DNA of 20,834 bases from Isoetes engelmannii (taxonomy: Eukaryota; Streptophyta; Lycopodiopsida; Isoetales; Isoetaceae), in the NCBI GenBank assembly GCA_011763485.2, contig JAANSK020276713.1, positions 1-20,834 on the forward strand, read 5' to 3'. Under the pieces are notes generated by a model, which saw only the letters and a program-made list of their open reading frames with translations, had not been told where the DNA came from and made no database searches. The translations under genes and the position numbers were made by a program. Shown in pieces: positions 9,256-18,856 of this stretch; positions within the stretch are counted from its first letter, which is position 1, and every line of letters starts with the position of its first letter.

Positions 9256-9899
9256 AGTTTTGGTGGATACCCAAGGATTGAAAATATTGTATTATGATGG
9301 GCAGACACATATTTTGGACTTCAGGGAGACAAATTCCATACAAGCACATTATCGAGGGATTACCACACAACAAGGTTGGTTATCTTTGATTGGATCCCAC
9401 TACAATTAGTGTGGAAATTGACAATGGGATGGTCAATTGAGATAAACCACTAAAGTTAGTTGAAAACTGTGTAGAGGCTAGATAATTTAATGGTCCTTAA
9501 ATCCGACCACTAAGCATGAAATGTAGAGGTCTGAACATGGAGTTATGAAAGTAGTAATATGCGTACAATCGTGTTGTTGACATCTGCTCCTAGATAGGTA
9601 TGGTTGCTTGCAATGCCATATATCTGAAGCAGCCAATCTAGTAAACCATGGGATGATACACATCTCGATGCCACATTCATTTGAGGTTCCAATCTACCAA
9701 GTGCATGATGTCCTCAGATAACTACATATTGTCCCTTCCATGTGATGTGGGATGGAAAAGGAAGGGAGGGAGGAAGATCCCATCTTTAGGGTCTATGAAA
9801 CCAAATAAATACAATTCAAGCAAGTAATTAAAAAACAACATACACAAATCTTAGTATAGGAACTACATCCTAAATGGTTTGTACACCCCCTTAGAAAAT
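9256..9899. other. Non-coding AT-rich stretch
   Basis: No gene, RNA or repeat could be supported. A purine-rich patch (GGAAGGGAGGGAGGAAG) lies at 9759-9775. Open frames are short and carry no recognisable motif. Confidence 0.4.
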
Positions 9900-10117
9900 A
9901 AAAAATGATGTGATTGACCTTTTTTTCTTAATCGAAGGTTGGAGGGATGTCTAACCCACCCACCCTTAGCTGCCCTGCACTTCTTTCATACTTGCTACTA
10001 CAGGAGGAAGCCCATATGGGGGCCGCTATACCCACTTCTTCATAGGTACTACTCCAGGACCGTAGCCCTAAGTAACCCCTCCGCGTATGACTGTTTCTGC
10101 AACATGTGCGGGTAAGG

Positions 10118-10256
10118 ACATTTACGACACCATCGTATGTCCTATGTTGCCAATGTGATATGTACATTGGGATAACAACTGAGGTTTTTGCGTTCAAGGC
10201 TCTTGCTAGGAACATTTAAGGCACCATCATACGTCCTATGTTGCCAATGTGATATG
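10118..10256 (+). repeat. Two 45-bp direct repeats, 94-bp period
   Basis: The copies at 10118-10162 and 10212-10256 agree at 41 of 45 positions. Both run from ACATTT to GCCAATGTGATATG. The spacer holds unrelated sequence. The second copy runs straight into the AAAT tail, so the repeats look like a duplicated 3'-end module of the fragment. Confidence 0.85.
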
Positions 10257-10257
10257 A

Positions 10258-10310
10258 TGTAAAATAAATAAATAAATCAATCAATCAATCCATTCATCCA
10301 TCCATCCAAT
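10258..10310 (+). repeat. Compound tetranucleotide microsatellite (AAAT)n(AATC)n(ATCC)n
   Basis: Three tetranucleotide blocks follow one another: about three to four AAAT units, three to four AATC units, then ATTC/ATCC units. Each block differs from the previous one by one base, as expected from stepwise mutation and expansion of one original tail. Confidence 0.9.
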
Positions 10311-10312
10311 TC

Positions 10313-11762
10313 TAGTTTTCTTTTCATGTTACTATTACTACCCAAGTGTCCTCCATTGCAATAGCCAGGATGATGGGAAGAAAAAAAAATTAACTTGCAA
10401 AAAAACCAAGGTTCTTTAGAAAACGTCAATTTCGGGTGCACTGTCTGTTTTTTAGAGGGAATCTTTGAAACGGGAGTGCTGCAACACTCCCATTTAATAT
10501 GCAACTGTGTTTACCCTCATGGTACTTATTGATGGTTGTTATTGGAGCATTAAAACATATTAGTCCTAAATTTTGTATAGTATATATTGAGGCTAACATG
10601 ACTGATAAACACTCCAAAAAAATCATGAGACTATAGCTCGTATAGTTAGCAACTCATGGCCACAAGAATCAAGCCAAATTATAGCAAGAAAATATGGAAA
10701 CATAAAATTCAATGTGTTCTATGATAAAACGGCAAATACCTCCAATTTTAGCAAGGTTTAGGTAACTTTATGCTAGAGAAATCGAAGAAGGCAGTTCTGG
10801 ACTGATGCAGAAACTACCAAACTCTGTAAGGTTTGAGCAATCACCACAAGATACAGGCGACCCCATTGGTCTTGCAATTTTCAGAGTTCATTAAGAAACA
10901 AGTAGAGCCTCAAATGGTGGCGGTATAATACAAAATTGAAATTTTTATCATGAGTTACATGGGCTTAAGTGGCACAGGTCATGTGGCCAGTTCTAGTTTA
11001 TGGATCAGGAATGGTCCCAGAGACAAGTCTAGTGTTAAAAACCATATTACTTGACACTATATCAAACCGAATCTCATTACCACCATGTTATACCATATTA
11101 ACAAACCACATCTAAACAAGATGATTAAACAGGTTAAAAAACCATATTATTGAACACCATCAATGAACAATTGATAATTACTCTGTCAAAATACCACTCT
11201 AATAAAACATTGAAAGAAAGCATATACTTTAGTCATGTAATGTTTTTAATGAAATTAAGCAGAAGAATTGCTCACTGCAACTGCCAAAAATGATAGTGCT
11301 GGATGGATATCCTTACTTAATGCTTGCAAAATGCATGGGGATGTAGAGCTAGGAAGACGTTGTTTTGGCAAGGTTGTTACCTTAAACTGGGAAAAATGGA
11401 GTTACTGAACACAAATAGATGTAAGGTGTAAAAATATCTATCTTTGGACACAATTGGATATGCTTATTTACATAAAAATAACAATTATCATACGACTGAA
11501 GAAGGCACATGAATATAAAACCACTAGTATTTCTCAAAGGTACACTAATAGAGTTATATAATGGTCATGGAGTTTGGTGCCCATTCATCCCTTTCTATTC
11601 AAGATTTGGAATGGACCAGATCATGCCCTCCTATAAATTAGTGTCATCTCCAAATCACTCTCAACTTTTCTACAAACCGTTGCTTTCTCTACAAAGTGTA
11701 TCTTATCGTAAATCAATGCCATCTTTGTCTTTGTACACTATCCTCTTGTCAATCCTTGGATT
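10313..11762. other. Non-coding AT-rich stretch
   Basis: No gene could be supported. A weak direct repeat is visible: GTTAAAAACCATATTAC (from 11034) recurs as GTTAAAAAACCATATTAT (from 11133), each followed by TGACAC- or GAACACC-like sequence, with a period of 99 bases. Open frames, including 11509-11838 on the + strand, have no motif and the last runs into the LINE B tail. Confidence 0.45.
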
Positions 11763-11782
11763 AAAGGAAGGAAGGAAGGAAG
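11763..11782 (-). repeat. (TTCC)n tail of LINE B
   Basis: On the + strand this is AAAGGAAG followed by further GGAA units, about four in all. It directly follows the GC-rich 3' UTR of LINE B, whose last bases on the minus strand read GTGGACGTTAAAATATAC. Its position marks the 3' end of LINE B. Confidence 0.85.
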
Positions 11783-11923
11783 TATATTTTAACGTCCACG
11801 GAGGCCAGAGGCCTATGAGACGGTACATGCCCACATGATAGCAACTACAATCCAAAAGCAACACGCAAACCAAAAACAAAACTTAGAGCTGTACAATGTG
11901 TCACTACTGTCGGGATGAAAAAA

Positions 11924-11937
11924 CCTCCCGTGGGAGG
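11924..11937 (-). other. Short hairpin in the LINE B 3' UTR
   Basis: CCTCCC and GGGAGG form a perfect six-base stem with a two-base loop (GT on the + strand), flanked by A runs on both sides. It lies 22 bases after the RT stop codon. A 3' stem-loop recognised by the RT is known for some LINEs, but function here is a guess. Confidence 0.4.
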
Positions 11938-11958
11938 AAAAACCCTAGCAGCAGGATG

Positions 11959-14900
11959 CTAAATGCCATGTCCAATGAGAGATACCCTGGCTTCCGAGAT
12001 CTGCAAGATGTATGGTGCAAGACGTGCCACCATGGGTGATGCTAGCAACTGGTACAACGGTATGTCAGAGCATCTGAGATCAGCATGAACTACCCGGATG
12101 TTAGTGTACGCTGGGCACTCCTGCAGAACATGGTGCTCATCCTCCACCCTCTGCATATCACAGCACTCGCAGAGTCTCTCTTCCCTGGGGATCCTGTGCC
12201 CTCCATTCACACTCCAGCGACCCGTCTCAATCCGAAGGTGATGGGAGCCCGTCCTGAGGGCAGCCACAGCCCTCCTTTTCTTCATTGAGATATGTGCCTT
12301 CAGGTACTGGTGGGGGCCATGGTCCAGCCCCGGATTAATCTGAGTGCAATATTGCTCCGTCTTTGGCCTCGCACGAGTGGATGCATCCCACAGAATGGCA
12401 GCGTAGCACGCATCCAGCCGCGCACTCTGTGCATCAGGATCTGTCATATCCGCCAGCTCCTGGTAATGTACAGACCATCTCATGAACCACCCCTCGCAGT
12501 GCTCTCGCCAAACTCTCTTCAGTCGCTGCGGGCCTTGCGCCAGCAACAAAGCTTGCGGCGGTAGACGATGCACATCCATTCTGCCCACTTTATGAAAATA
12601 AAGAAGATGTCGACGCATGGCAGAATGCTGCAAAGGCCAGAAGCCCGTCTCATATAGCAATATTGCGTATGGCACTGTGTCCTTGACACCCAGGCTGTAT
12701 GTCAAAAAAGCCTTCTGTACTCGTTCCAGCTTTTCCCAGGTGCCTTTGCTGATTGCCGGGCCCCAGACCTCCACCCCATACAATAGCACTGGCTAAACCA
12801 AAGCTCTAAAAAGGTGCGCTCTTCTCGCCCAGTCACAGAGCTCTATCTGATAGCAGGTGTTTTGCACCGCATACAGTGCTTTCCACCCCGCACAAACCCT
12901 TCTCTCCACACACTCATCCCAGAGCATGTTAGCAGCAAAATCAATTCCCAGATACTTAAAGCTTCTCACTGCCTCCACCTCCTGCCCTCTATAGTACAAT
13001 TCCGGGATATGGTGGCGCGAGGACTGAACCGTCAGAAGCTTTGTTTTATGCAAGTTCACGGTCATTCCTGTTGCGGTACAGAACCCACTAAGGGCGTCCA
13101 AATGCTGCTGCATACCACTGGCCGTGTGGGCTAGCAAGTCCACATCATCTGCATAGAGCAACTGCTGAATCATGCCTGAATCCGACAGCTGCAAACCCTC
13201 TTCCCCATGGTGCTGCATCCATGTCTCCAATCTATCAATGTACAGCCCGAAGAGCGTGGGAGATAACGGGCATCCCTGTTTAACTCCCATAGTGCTCGCT
13301 ACACACTGAGTTTCCGTGGACAGTGCGGCACGAATCCCATCATATAGCTGGTAAATGACATTCTGCAAGTCCTGTGGAACCCGCAGCTCCTGCAGGCGCC
13401 GCCAGAGCATGTCTCGAGGAACCGTGTCATATGCAGTCTTAAAATCCACAAAGCAGCAATATAAATCACGTCGCTCATTGCGAGTCGCCTCCATCAGCAT
13501 TCTTAGGGTGAAGATGTGGTCAGGCGTGGAGTGAGCAGGGCGAAAGCCTGCCTGGCCAACTGCTCGCACCCCTGCCTCCTCACCCTATCTCCAGCCTTAT
13601 GAATGGGAGCAACCTTGCTCACCATCCATGCCTGTGGAAGCCCTTCCCGTATAGCCTGATTAATTATTGGTGTCATTGCTGCCACCACAGGCGGGCCACC
13701 CCATTTCAACAATTCGGCCTGCAATCCCTGCAAGTCCTTTGCCTTGCCATTTGCCAAATGCCGAAGGCCCTGCTGGACATCCTCTTCCGTCAACTGTAGC
13801 ACTTCCCCTAGCTGTTCTGGCACCTTGGCATCTGCCCCTGGGGGATCATACAACTCCTGCAAACGATGCATCCACTGGTCCACGCTAATATTGCCCACAG
13901 GTTGGCGCCTCTGATATAGCACCTTACGCCAAAAAGCTTTTGGCTCTGCCATGAGCATGTCAAATAGCCGTTGCTGGTTTTCTGCCATATGTCTGGCCTT
14001 TTTGGATTTTAAAAACAGCTTGTAGTCCTGAAGGGCCTGTTGCCGCAATTGCGGGTCTGTGACCAAGCGAAGCTGGCTCTTAAGAGCCTTGCAGTCAGCA
14101 TCAAACCAGGAGTTCTGAGGGAACTGCGCAACCTCCCTCCGTGGGTGGCCCCTCACTGCAAAAGTGGCACCAGCGGCGGTAAGCAGAGCATTCACCAGCC
14201 ATGCGCACTTGTCTTCCAATGTATGGAGACTATCCATTCCCTGTAGCTCTCGGAACAACAAAGACTCATACTCTTCCTGCCTCCGATAGTCCGGAACATA
14301 TCTGAGCCCCTCCGGTGACCTTGGCGGTGTCTGGACCACTGTATGCTGCCAATCTAGCGTGATATACATCGGATAGTGATCTGACAAAGCCTCCTCATCC
14401 CCTGTGGGTGTGCCAATAGAGAAGTGTCTGATCATATCCAGCCCTACCACTGGCACGATAAGGTAATCCAGCACACTCGCGCCACCATCATGCCTGTCAC
14501 TCCTGCAGGTAATACCCCCTGATTGTGGCCACCTGTGCATGCCATTACAGACCACCATATCAAAAATCTGGCAAAGTTGGACCAGCTCTCTCCCAAAAGG
14601 CGTAGCTACCATATCCTGTGAATGCCGTTCATGCTGAGGAGCGGGTGTGAAGAGCCAGAGCGGGTCAGAATCGGCGTCGCCTTGGATGGCAAGCGCCTGT
14701 AACTGTGCAGTGCGAGCATTGAAGTCTCCCAGTAAAAGCACAGGCCCCTGCTGCCTGTAGTGAGCTATATCATCATACAACTCCCTGTATGGCATCTGGA
14801 CCTCTGTGTCTGCCTCATGTACCTGGTAGAACCTGGATCCTGCATGGGGTATGTAGCAAGAAGCAATGAACAATGGACCATGATGGGGCTCTAGGATTCT

Positions 14901-15185
14901 TACCCAGAGGTAGCGGTTAAGCACGTCAGCCTTTTGGAGCGAGATCTTGCATGCCATGGCGTCTTTGAAATAGCAGGCCACCCCACCGTATCCGCGTTTA
15001 CCATGCCGCTCATTGGCATTAGAGAAATGCTGATACCCTGGGATGTCTGGCAACCGGTGCCCCTTGTGCTCCCATGTCTCCTGCAAGAAGATGATGTCCA
15101 TGTCTGTTGCAATGCCATTCAAACCACTGCCTCGTTGCCACGGGAAACCCCTACAATTCCAAGAAACAAGCCGGAGAGCGTTTCC
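11959..15185 (-). pseudogene. LINE B endonuclease-reverse transcriptase (ORF2), broken
   Basis: This is the enzyme of LINE B. Directly after the ORF1 stop the frame reads LRLVSWNCRGF, then IFLQETW, GVACYFKD, CYIPHAGSRFY, LLLGDFNART, DYLIVP and ALSDHYPMYITL: a complete AP-type endonuclease in one open frame. RT sequence starts with GKAKDLQGLQAELLKWGG and VAPIHKAGDR. The frame is then lost near 13580 and resumes in another as GQAGFRPAHSTPDHIFTLR, so the block normally holding the 'NYRPI' motif is missing. Next come motif A CCFVDFKTAYDTV, motif B GVKQGCPLSPTLF, motif C LLYADDVDLLA and FKYLGIDF. A TAG at 12793-12795 splits the frame one codon before PVLLYGVEVWG; the position suits a CAG-to-TAG change. 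A C-terminal CECC...EDEHHVLQECPAY cluster precedes the end at 11959. No ATG fits the endonuclease start. Confidence 0.88.
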
Positions 15186-16076
15186 CTATGCTGAGCAGGA
15201 TGGTTGCCCCCTAATGTCCTGTCTTGGCTGATCTGTTTGTGGTGCAGCGTGGTCACTGGGTCCTGACGAGTGCATGGCATCCGGCCCTGTGGATGTGGAA
15301 GGCCTCCTCCCGCCTTCACCCTGGGTTGCGTGGCCTGATGCCGCTGGGATATTGTGTCCCTGTGAGGCTGCCGGTCCTGGGAACGCTGCCTCTGCCACTG
15401 TGTGACGTGGAGGCACATACACCTTCATCTTCCCATTAATTAAACCTGCAGATCCTCCAGCTTGGCGAACCTGCCTGATCTTGACAAACTCCTGGCTCCT
15501 TTCCCTCTGCTGCAACGGTGTGAGATCCAAGTCCAGATAGATGGATGTCCCTCTCAAGCGACTAGCACGCTGCATTAACAGGGACTTTGCCCCCGCATCC
15601 AGAACTGTGAACTTAACCAACCGGGGTCGCATGTTTGGTCCACCAACCCTGACTTGGTTCTTGATAACCAAATACTGGAGTTGCAGCTTAGTCAAGATCA
15701 AAGCATGAAGCTTACCTGGAAGATCCTCTCCCTGCTCCTCCGGCAATCCCCGCACAATAAGGTTCAGCCGACGCGCCTGGATCTCTTGCTCCTCGCGCAG
15801 AACTCGCCTGATTCCCTGTGTGACCTCCGCCTTTGGAATGGGTGGCGCTGGAGCATGTGTCTGCTGTGCACTCCGTGACTGCTGGACCTCCATGCGGATG
15901 TCATACATTTCCCTCTGAAGGGTCGCTAGCTGCTTCTCCATTTTTGAGAATCGCACGGACATCTCCTGCCTATCCATTTGTGTCTCCTCCAGAGAATGCA
16001 GCCTTCCTCGCACAGCAAGTGTAGCATTCGCATGCAGCACGGCAATATTGCATCGACATTTTAGGGCTTCAGGCAT
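15186..16076 (-). pseudogene. LINE B ORF1, coiled-coil/RRM-like nucleic-acid-binding protein
   Basis: ORF1 of this type forms oligomers on the LINE RNA. The frame is open well upstream (to 16286), but that upstream part is the antisense of the F-box sequence. The first ATG consistent with the element is at 16076, giving MPEALKCRCNIAV. Residues around 30-65 form a heptad-like coiled coil (SLEETQ, RFSKMEKQLATLQREMYDIRMEV). A Pro/Ala linker follows, then an RRM-like block with RRLNLIVRGLPEEQGED, RPRLVKFTVLDAGAKSLLMQ and YLDLDLTPLQQRERSQE. The C-terminus is Gly/Pro/His-rich. It stops at TAG 15186-15188 and the same frame continues into the endonuclease, so either this is the natural end or a mutation of a glutamine codon. 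Labelled pseudogene because the element is dead and the 5' end may be truncated. Confidence 0.65.
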
Positions 16077-17574
16077 GGAGTTTCCGGAAGAAATTGTGTT
16101 GCTTATACTAGAGAAGCTGGAGTGGCGGCATGAACTGGGTTGCGCTCTGCTCGTTTGCAAGCAATGGAAGAATTGGGTCGTCAAAGAAAGGTTAAATCTC
16201 TGTCTTAGAGTCAGGTCACATGAAGCTGTCCTGCCAAATATCAAGAACGGAAAGGTCACATACAACCAAATGAACGCATTCTTCATCTAACACCTGGATG
16301 GCATTCTTCATCTAGCACCGCAGATTTTGAACGCTCATGCTGCGTGAAAGAAGGAAGGCTGCTCTCCGGTTCATATTCTATCAACATCTTCATCATGTGA
16401 CCCCAGCACAAAAAAGGGTTCCGGTCAACTGGAATTAATCTCTGTCAATAGCTTCGTGTGACCAGACTCTTATGCTCACTCAGAACCATTGGATTAATGG
16501 AAGGTGGGAACTTTTGCGAACACAAGCTTTGGTTATGGGAGTATGGCATGATCTTCCCATGAGATTTCTACGGGATGCACAACCTTCAGGTGAGCCCACA
16601 ACCATCCATGGATCCTTCATTGCTTTGAGTGGGAACTACCTTTTTTACATCAGAATTGATGGCGTAATAGAGGAAGAAAGTAAATACAGGTTTTTTATGT
16701 TGTTGTCATGCAATGCTTGGAGAAAACGAGTCACAAAGAAGTTGCCTCCAATACGTCTGGTGATAAAGGACGTCAAAGTGTGGATTGATAATAGCGATCC
16801 TTCGTGTTTTTCTTACAAAACCTTGCTTTTCTGTAATAATTTACAACTTTCCAGTAATTTAGTCATGGTCTCTGATTCCAAACAGGAGCAGTGGACTACA
16901 ATTACTACTGATTAGCAAAAGGCAGACAATTTTGAGTCCCCAGTTATGAAGGGGGACTTCTGTTACGCCTTAGGACTGTCAGGTAAGAAATTGGTTTCTT
17001 ACAATTTAAGAAATGGTGGTGTTTTTGAAGATGTTGCTACTATTCATCATCAGATTCCCACTTCCTGTAGCAATAATTGGTTGGCAGAATTCCATGGACA
17101 ACTTTTGCTACTTGGAACTACAGAGCTTGAGCTCCAGGTTTTCTTGATAGAACTTGACAGCATGGTAGCATCAAGAAAGCTAGGCGGGACTCTCATACCA
17201 AGTATGCAGTTAGAAATGAATGGTATCAAAGGTGTGAAGGATAAGTTATATGTTGCCTTTGATTTTGGTAACTTTAGCAGTCTCGAATTCAAAATTTTGG
17301 AGTGGTCTTTCGAAGGTGGTTTTTCTTGCTTGGAGTTGCCGTTTAGCGCAAACAGGGAAGTGTCTGAATCTGCAGGTAGCTTTTTGTTATACAAGATGTG
17401 GTAATCATTTTGCTGAAGCTGGTGATTCATCTCTTGCTTTGGAATTATGCAACAGAAAGGCATAGGGCTTCACTGAATGAGCTTGTAGGCTGCCATTACC
17501 AGCCATTGGCGCTGCAAAAAGTTCAACATGAATACAATTGGCATTTTTACAATGCAGTCTGGGTTGAGGAATAG
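16075..17574 (+). pseudogene. F-box/beta-propeller (kelch-like) protein, multiple frameshifts
   Basis: F-box proteins are substrate receptors of SCF ubiquitin ligases: the F-box binds SKP1 and the propeller binds the substrate. The ATG at 16075 gives MEFPEEIVLLILEKLEWRHEL and then CALLVCKQWKNWV, a good F-box (residues 1-45). The frame ends at 16290. Similarity continues in other frames: DFERSCCVKEGRLLSGSY (about 16323-16376), CDPSTKKG (about 16395-16420), then 16472-16915 with HWINGRWELL, WHDLPMRF and GNYLFYIRIDG. A TAG at 16913 is in frame with the next part (16946-17404: CYALGLSGKKLVSYNLRNGG, NWLAEFHGQLLLLG). The C-terminus shifts again: CGNHFAEAGDSSLALELCNR (to 17460), then HRASLNELVGCHYQPLALQK to TAG 17572. 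At least five indels are needed, so it is not functional unless introns explain some breaks; no GT-AG pairs were obvious. Confidence 0.72.
16276..16319 (+). repeat. 19-bp tandem duplication in the F-box pseudogene
   Basis: GCATTCTTCATCTAACACC (16276-16294) recurs as GCATTCTTCATCTAGCACC (16301-16319), with one mismatch and a six-base spacer, so the period is 25 bases. It lies exactly where the F-box frame ends at a TAA, and a 25-base duplication would itself shift the frame by one. Confidence 0.85.
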
Positions 17575-18830
17575 TGGTAAGTTTGCTTTTTCTATTTCTG
17601 ATCAAATTATGGTTTGTCAAGAACTTCCATGAGGTGAGGTCTTGAGAATATCTTAATAGGAGTTTACATTAATCAATTAGAAAATGCATTATGGTAGAGT
17701 AATGTCGCGGGGTAAGGACTTGGCCTGCAAGAAAAACATTAACAAAACCATTTGTGTGCAAAAGCAATGGTTTTTAAATTTAAATCTGTTGTTTGACAAA
17801 CAAAAAGGTAAAGCAAATGAATGTGTACAATTAATAAAACACATGCACTCAAAGTATTGGCGTTTCAGACAAAACCATAATAGGAAAAACAAAATATGAC
17901 TTGGCCAGGAATGGAAGACCGTTTCTTGAAGCCAAAACATATTTGAATGTTCTGGATCTCTGCAACATATTATACAAATGCTCGAAACTGCAAGAAAGAC
18001 ATTAGAAAAAACTATTTGTGCAAAAGCAATGGTGTTTATCTCTAAAATTGCTGAGCTTTGTCAGTTTTTTGTCTGCATATCCAATTTGTCTGCATCTAAT
18101 CAAAACCATCCTTCCATTTTATAGTAATTTGAGTATTATGTGTTAATTGTTATATGGAAAAGCTTGAGTATGAAAGCTTAGAGCAAACCTAGAATCTAGA
18201 TAAATAAATCCGGCCTGTTGCAAAGCCAAAATCGATTCATCTAATCTGTTGATCCCTGCAAAAAAACTCATCTACCTATTATAAGTGCTGCATACGACCC
18301 CAACGCCGTTTAAACGCCATCGCCTTACCTGGGGAAGCTTTGGAGCAGTGCGGCCGGAGTTTCGGCCAATTCCTTGCCATGCGTTTTGAGGAGGTGGTCG
18401 CTTGCCCTAACATAACAGTTTTTGCTCTAAATCGATACCTAACTAAATACTAGTAAAAGTGTGCCCAACGTTGCCGCCCAAAAGTCTTGGTTTGTGTTTT
18501 TACTAGGCCTTAAACGTCCGTATATGTGCAAATTCCGAGAACACCATAGGTTGATGTTTGCATAGACATTATTTGCTTTTGTAATTATTTTTGTTGTCGA
18601 AGTTATCTAATAATGTATCATCAATGTGTTAACTTTGCGTTTAAATGATGGATTTTTAGTGGAGAAAACAATGCTTTATTAATGAATGTGGGGTAGTTAA
18701 GTATATCAACAAAAGGTAGGTACAGATATACAAAACCTTGGAAGTGAATATATCGCCGATTTACAGTGTCATTTGATATCTGATAAAAGAGACAAACAAT
18801 TGGAGGTTATTCAAAGCAATAAGAACAAAA
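17575..18830. other. Non-coding stretch with a diverged direct repeat
   Basis: No gene could be supported. CTGCAAGAAAAACATTA...CAAAAGCAATGG (17725-17791) recurs in diverged form as CTGCAAGAAAGACATTA...CAAAAGCAATGG (17988-18053). A more GC-rich patch lies at about 18295-18400. An inverted pair, CTAGTAAAA (18450-18458) and TTTTACTAG (18498-18506), could form a stem with a loop of about 39 bases. The rest is AT-rich without recognisable motifs. Confidence 0.45.
17725..18053 (+). repeat. Diverged direct repeat, about 66 bp, 263-bp period
   Basis: The copies at 17725-17791 and 17988-18053 share CTGCAAGAAAnACATTA, ATTTGTG and GCAAAAGCAATGGT in the same order, with small indels between. They look like old copies of one duplicated segment. 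Confidence 0.7.
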
Positions 18831-18834
18831 AAAA

Positions 18835-18845
18835 GGGGGGGGGGG
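18835..18845 (+). repeat. Poly-G tract (11 G) after an A run
   Basis: Eight A are followed by eleven G and then AGTAG. It lies 11 bases downstream (in element sense) of the helicase pseudogene stop at 18857. A second poly-G tract on the same strand lies at 20755-20766. Confidence 0.9.
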
Positions 18846-18856
18846 AGTAGACATTT

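Larger units (their letters stand above)
9900..10312 (+). mobile_element. Probable retroelement 3' fragment with tetranucleotide tail
   Basis: Sequence more GC-rich than its surroundings begins near 9935 and ends with ATGATGTAAAATAAATAAATAAAT, then AATC and ATCC repeats (about 10258-10310). A non-coding segment ending in a short tandem-repeat tail is typical of truncated LINE or SINE 3' ends. LINE B in this window also ends in a tetranucleotide repeat. No coding remnant could be recognised, so the family is unknown and the + orientation is inferred from the tail only. Confidence 0.4.
11763..16074 (-). mobile_element. LINE B: GC-rich non-LTR retrotransposon, decayed
   Basis: On the minus strand this holds, in order, a coiled-coil/RRM-like ORF1, an AP-type endonuclease, a reverse transcriptase with motifs A to E, a C-terminal Cys/His region, a 3' UTR and a tetranucleotide tail (TTCC)n at 11763-11782. 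This is the layout of an L1-clade-like LINE, here with an RRM-type ORF1. Its base composition is much more GC-rich than LINE A and the surrounding DNA. It is defective: an RT segment is missing near 13580, a TAG at 12793-12795 interrupts the RT frame, and a TAG separates ORF1 from ORF2. The 5' boundary is taken between 16030 and 16074, where the F-box sequence begins; 5' truncation is possible. Confidence 0.85.

Noticed and set aside
9256-9560. Remnant of an LTR-retrotransposon polyprotein
   Set aside because: Scattered short open stretches were seen but no protease, RT, RNase H or integrase motif could be identified, and no LTR pair was seen.
9759-9775. Purine-rich patch as a regulatory element
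   Set aside because: There is no promoter or gene nearby, and such tracts are common in plant non-coding DNA.
13599-14246. Several plus-strand ORFs inside LINE B
   Set aside because: They are antisense to endonuclease-RT codons and have no motif of their own.
16077-16286. N-terminal extension of LINE B ORF1
   Set aside because: The reading is antisense to a good F-box on the plus strand, so the open frame there is coincidental.
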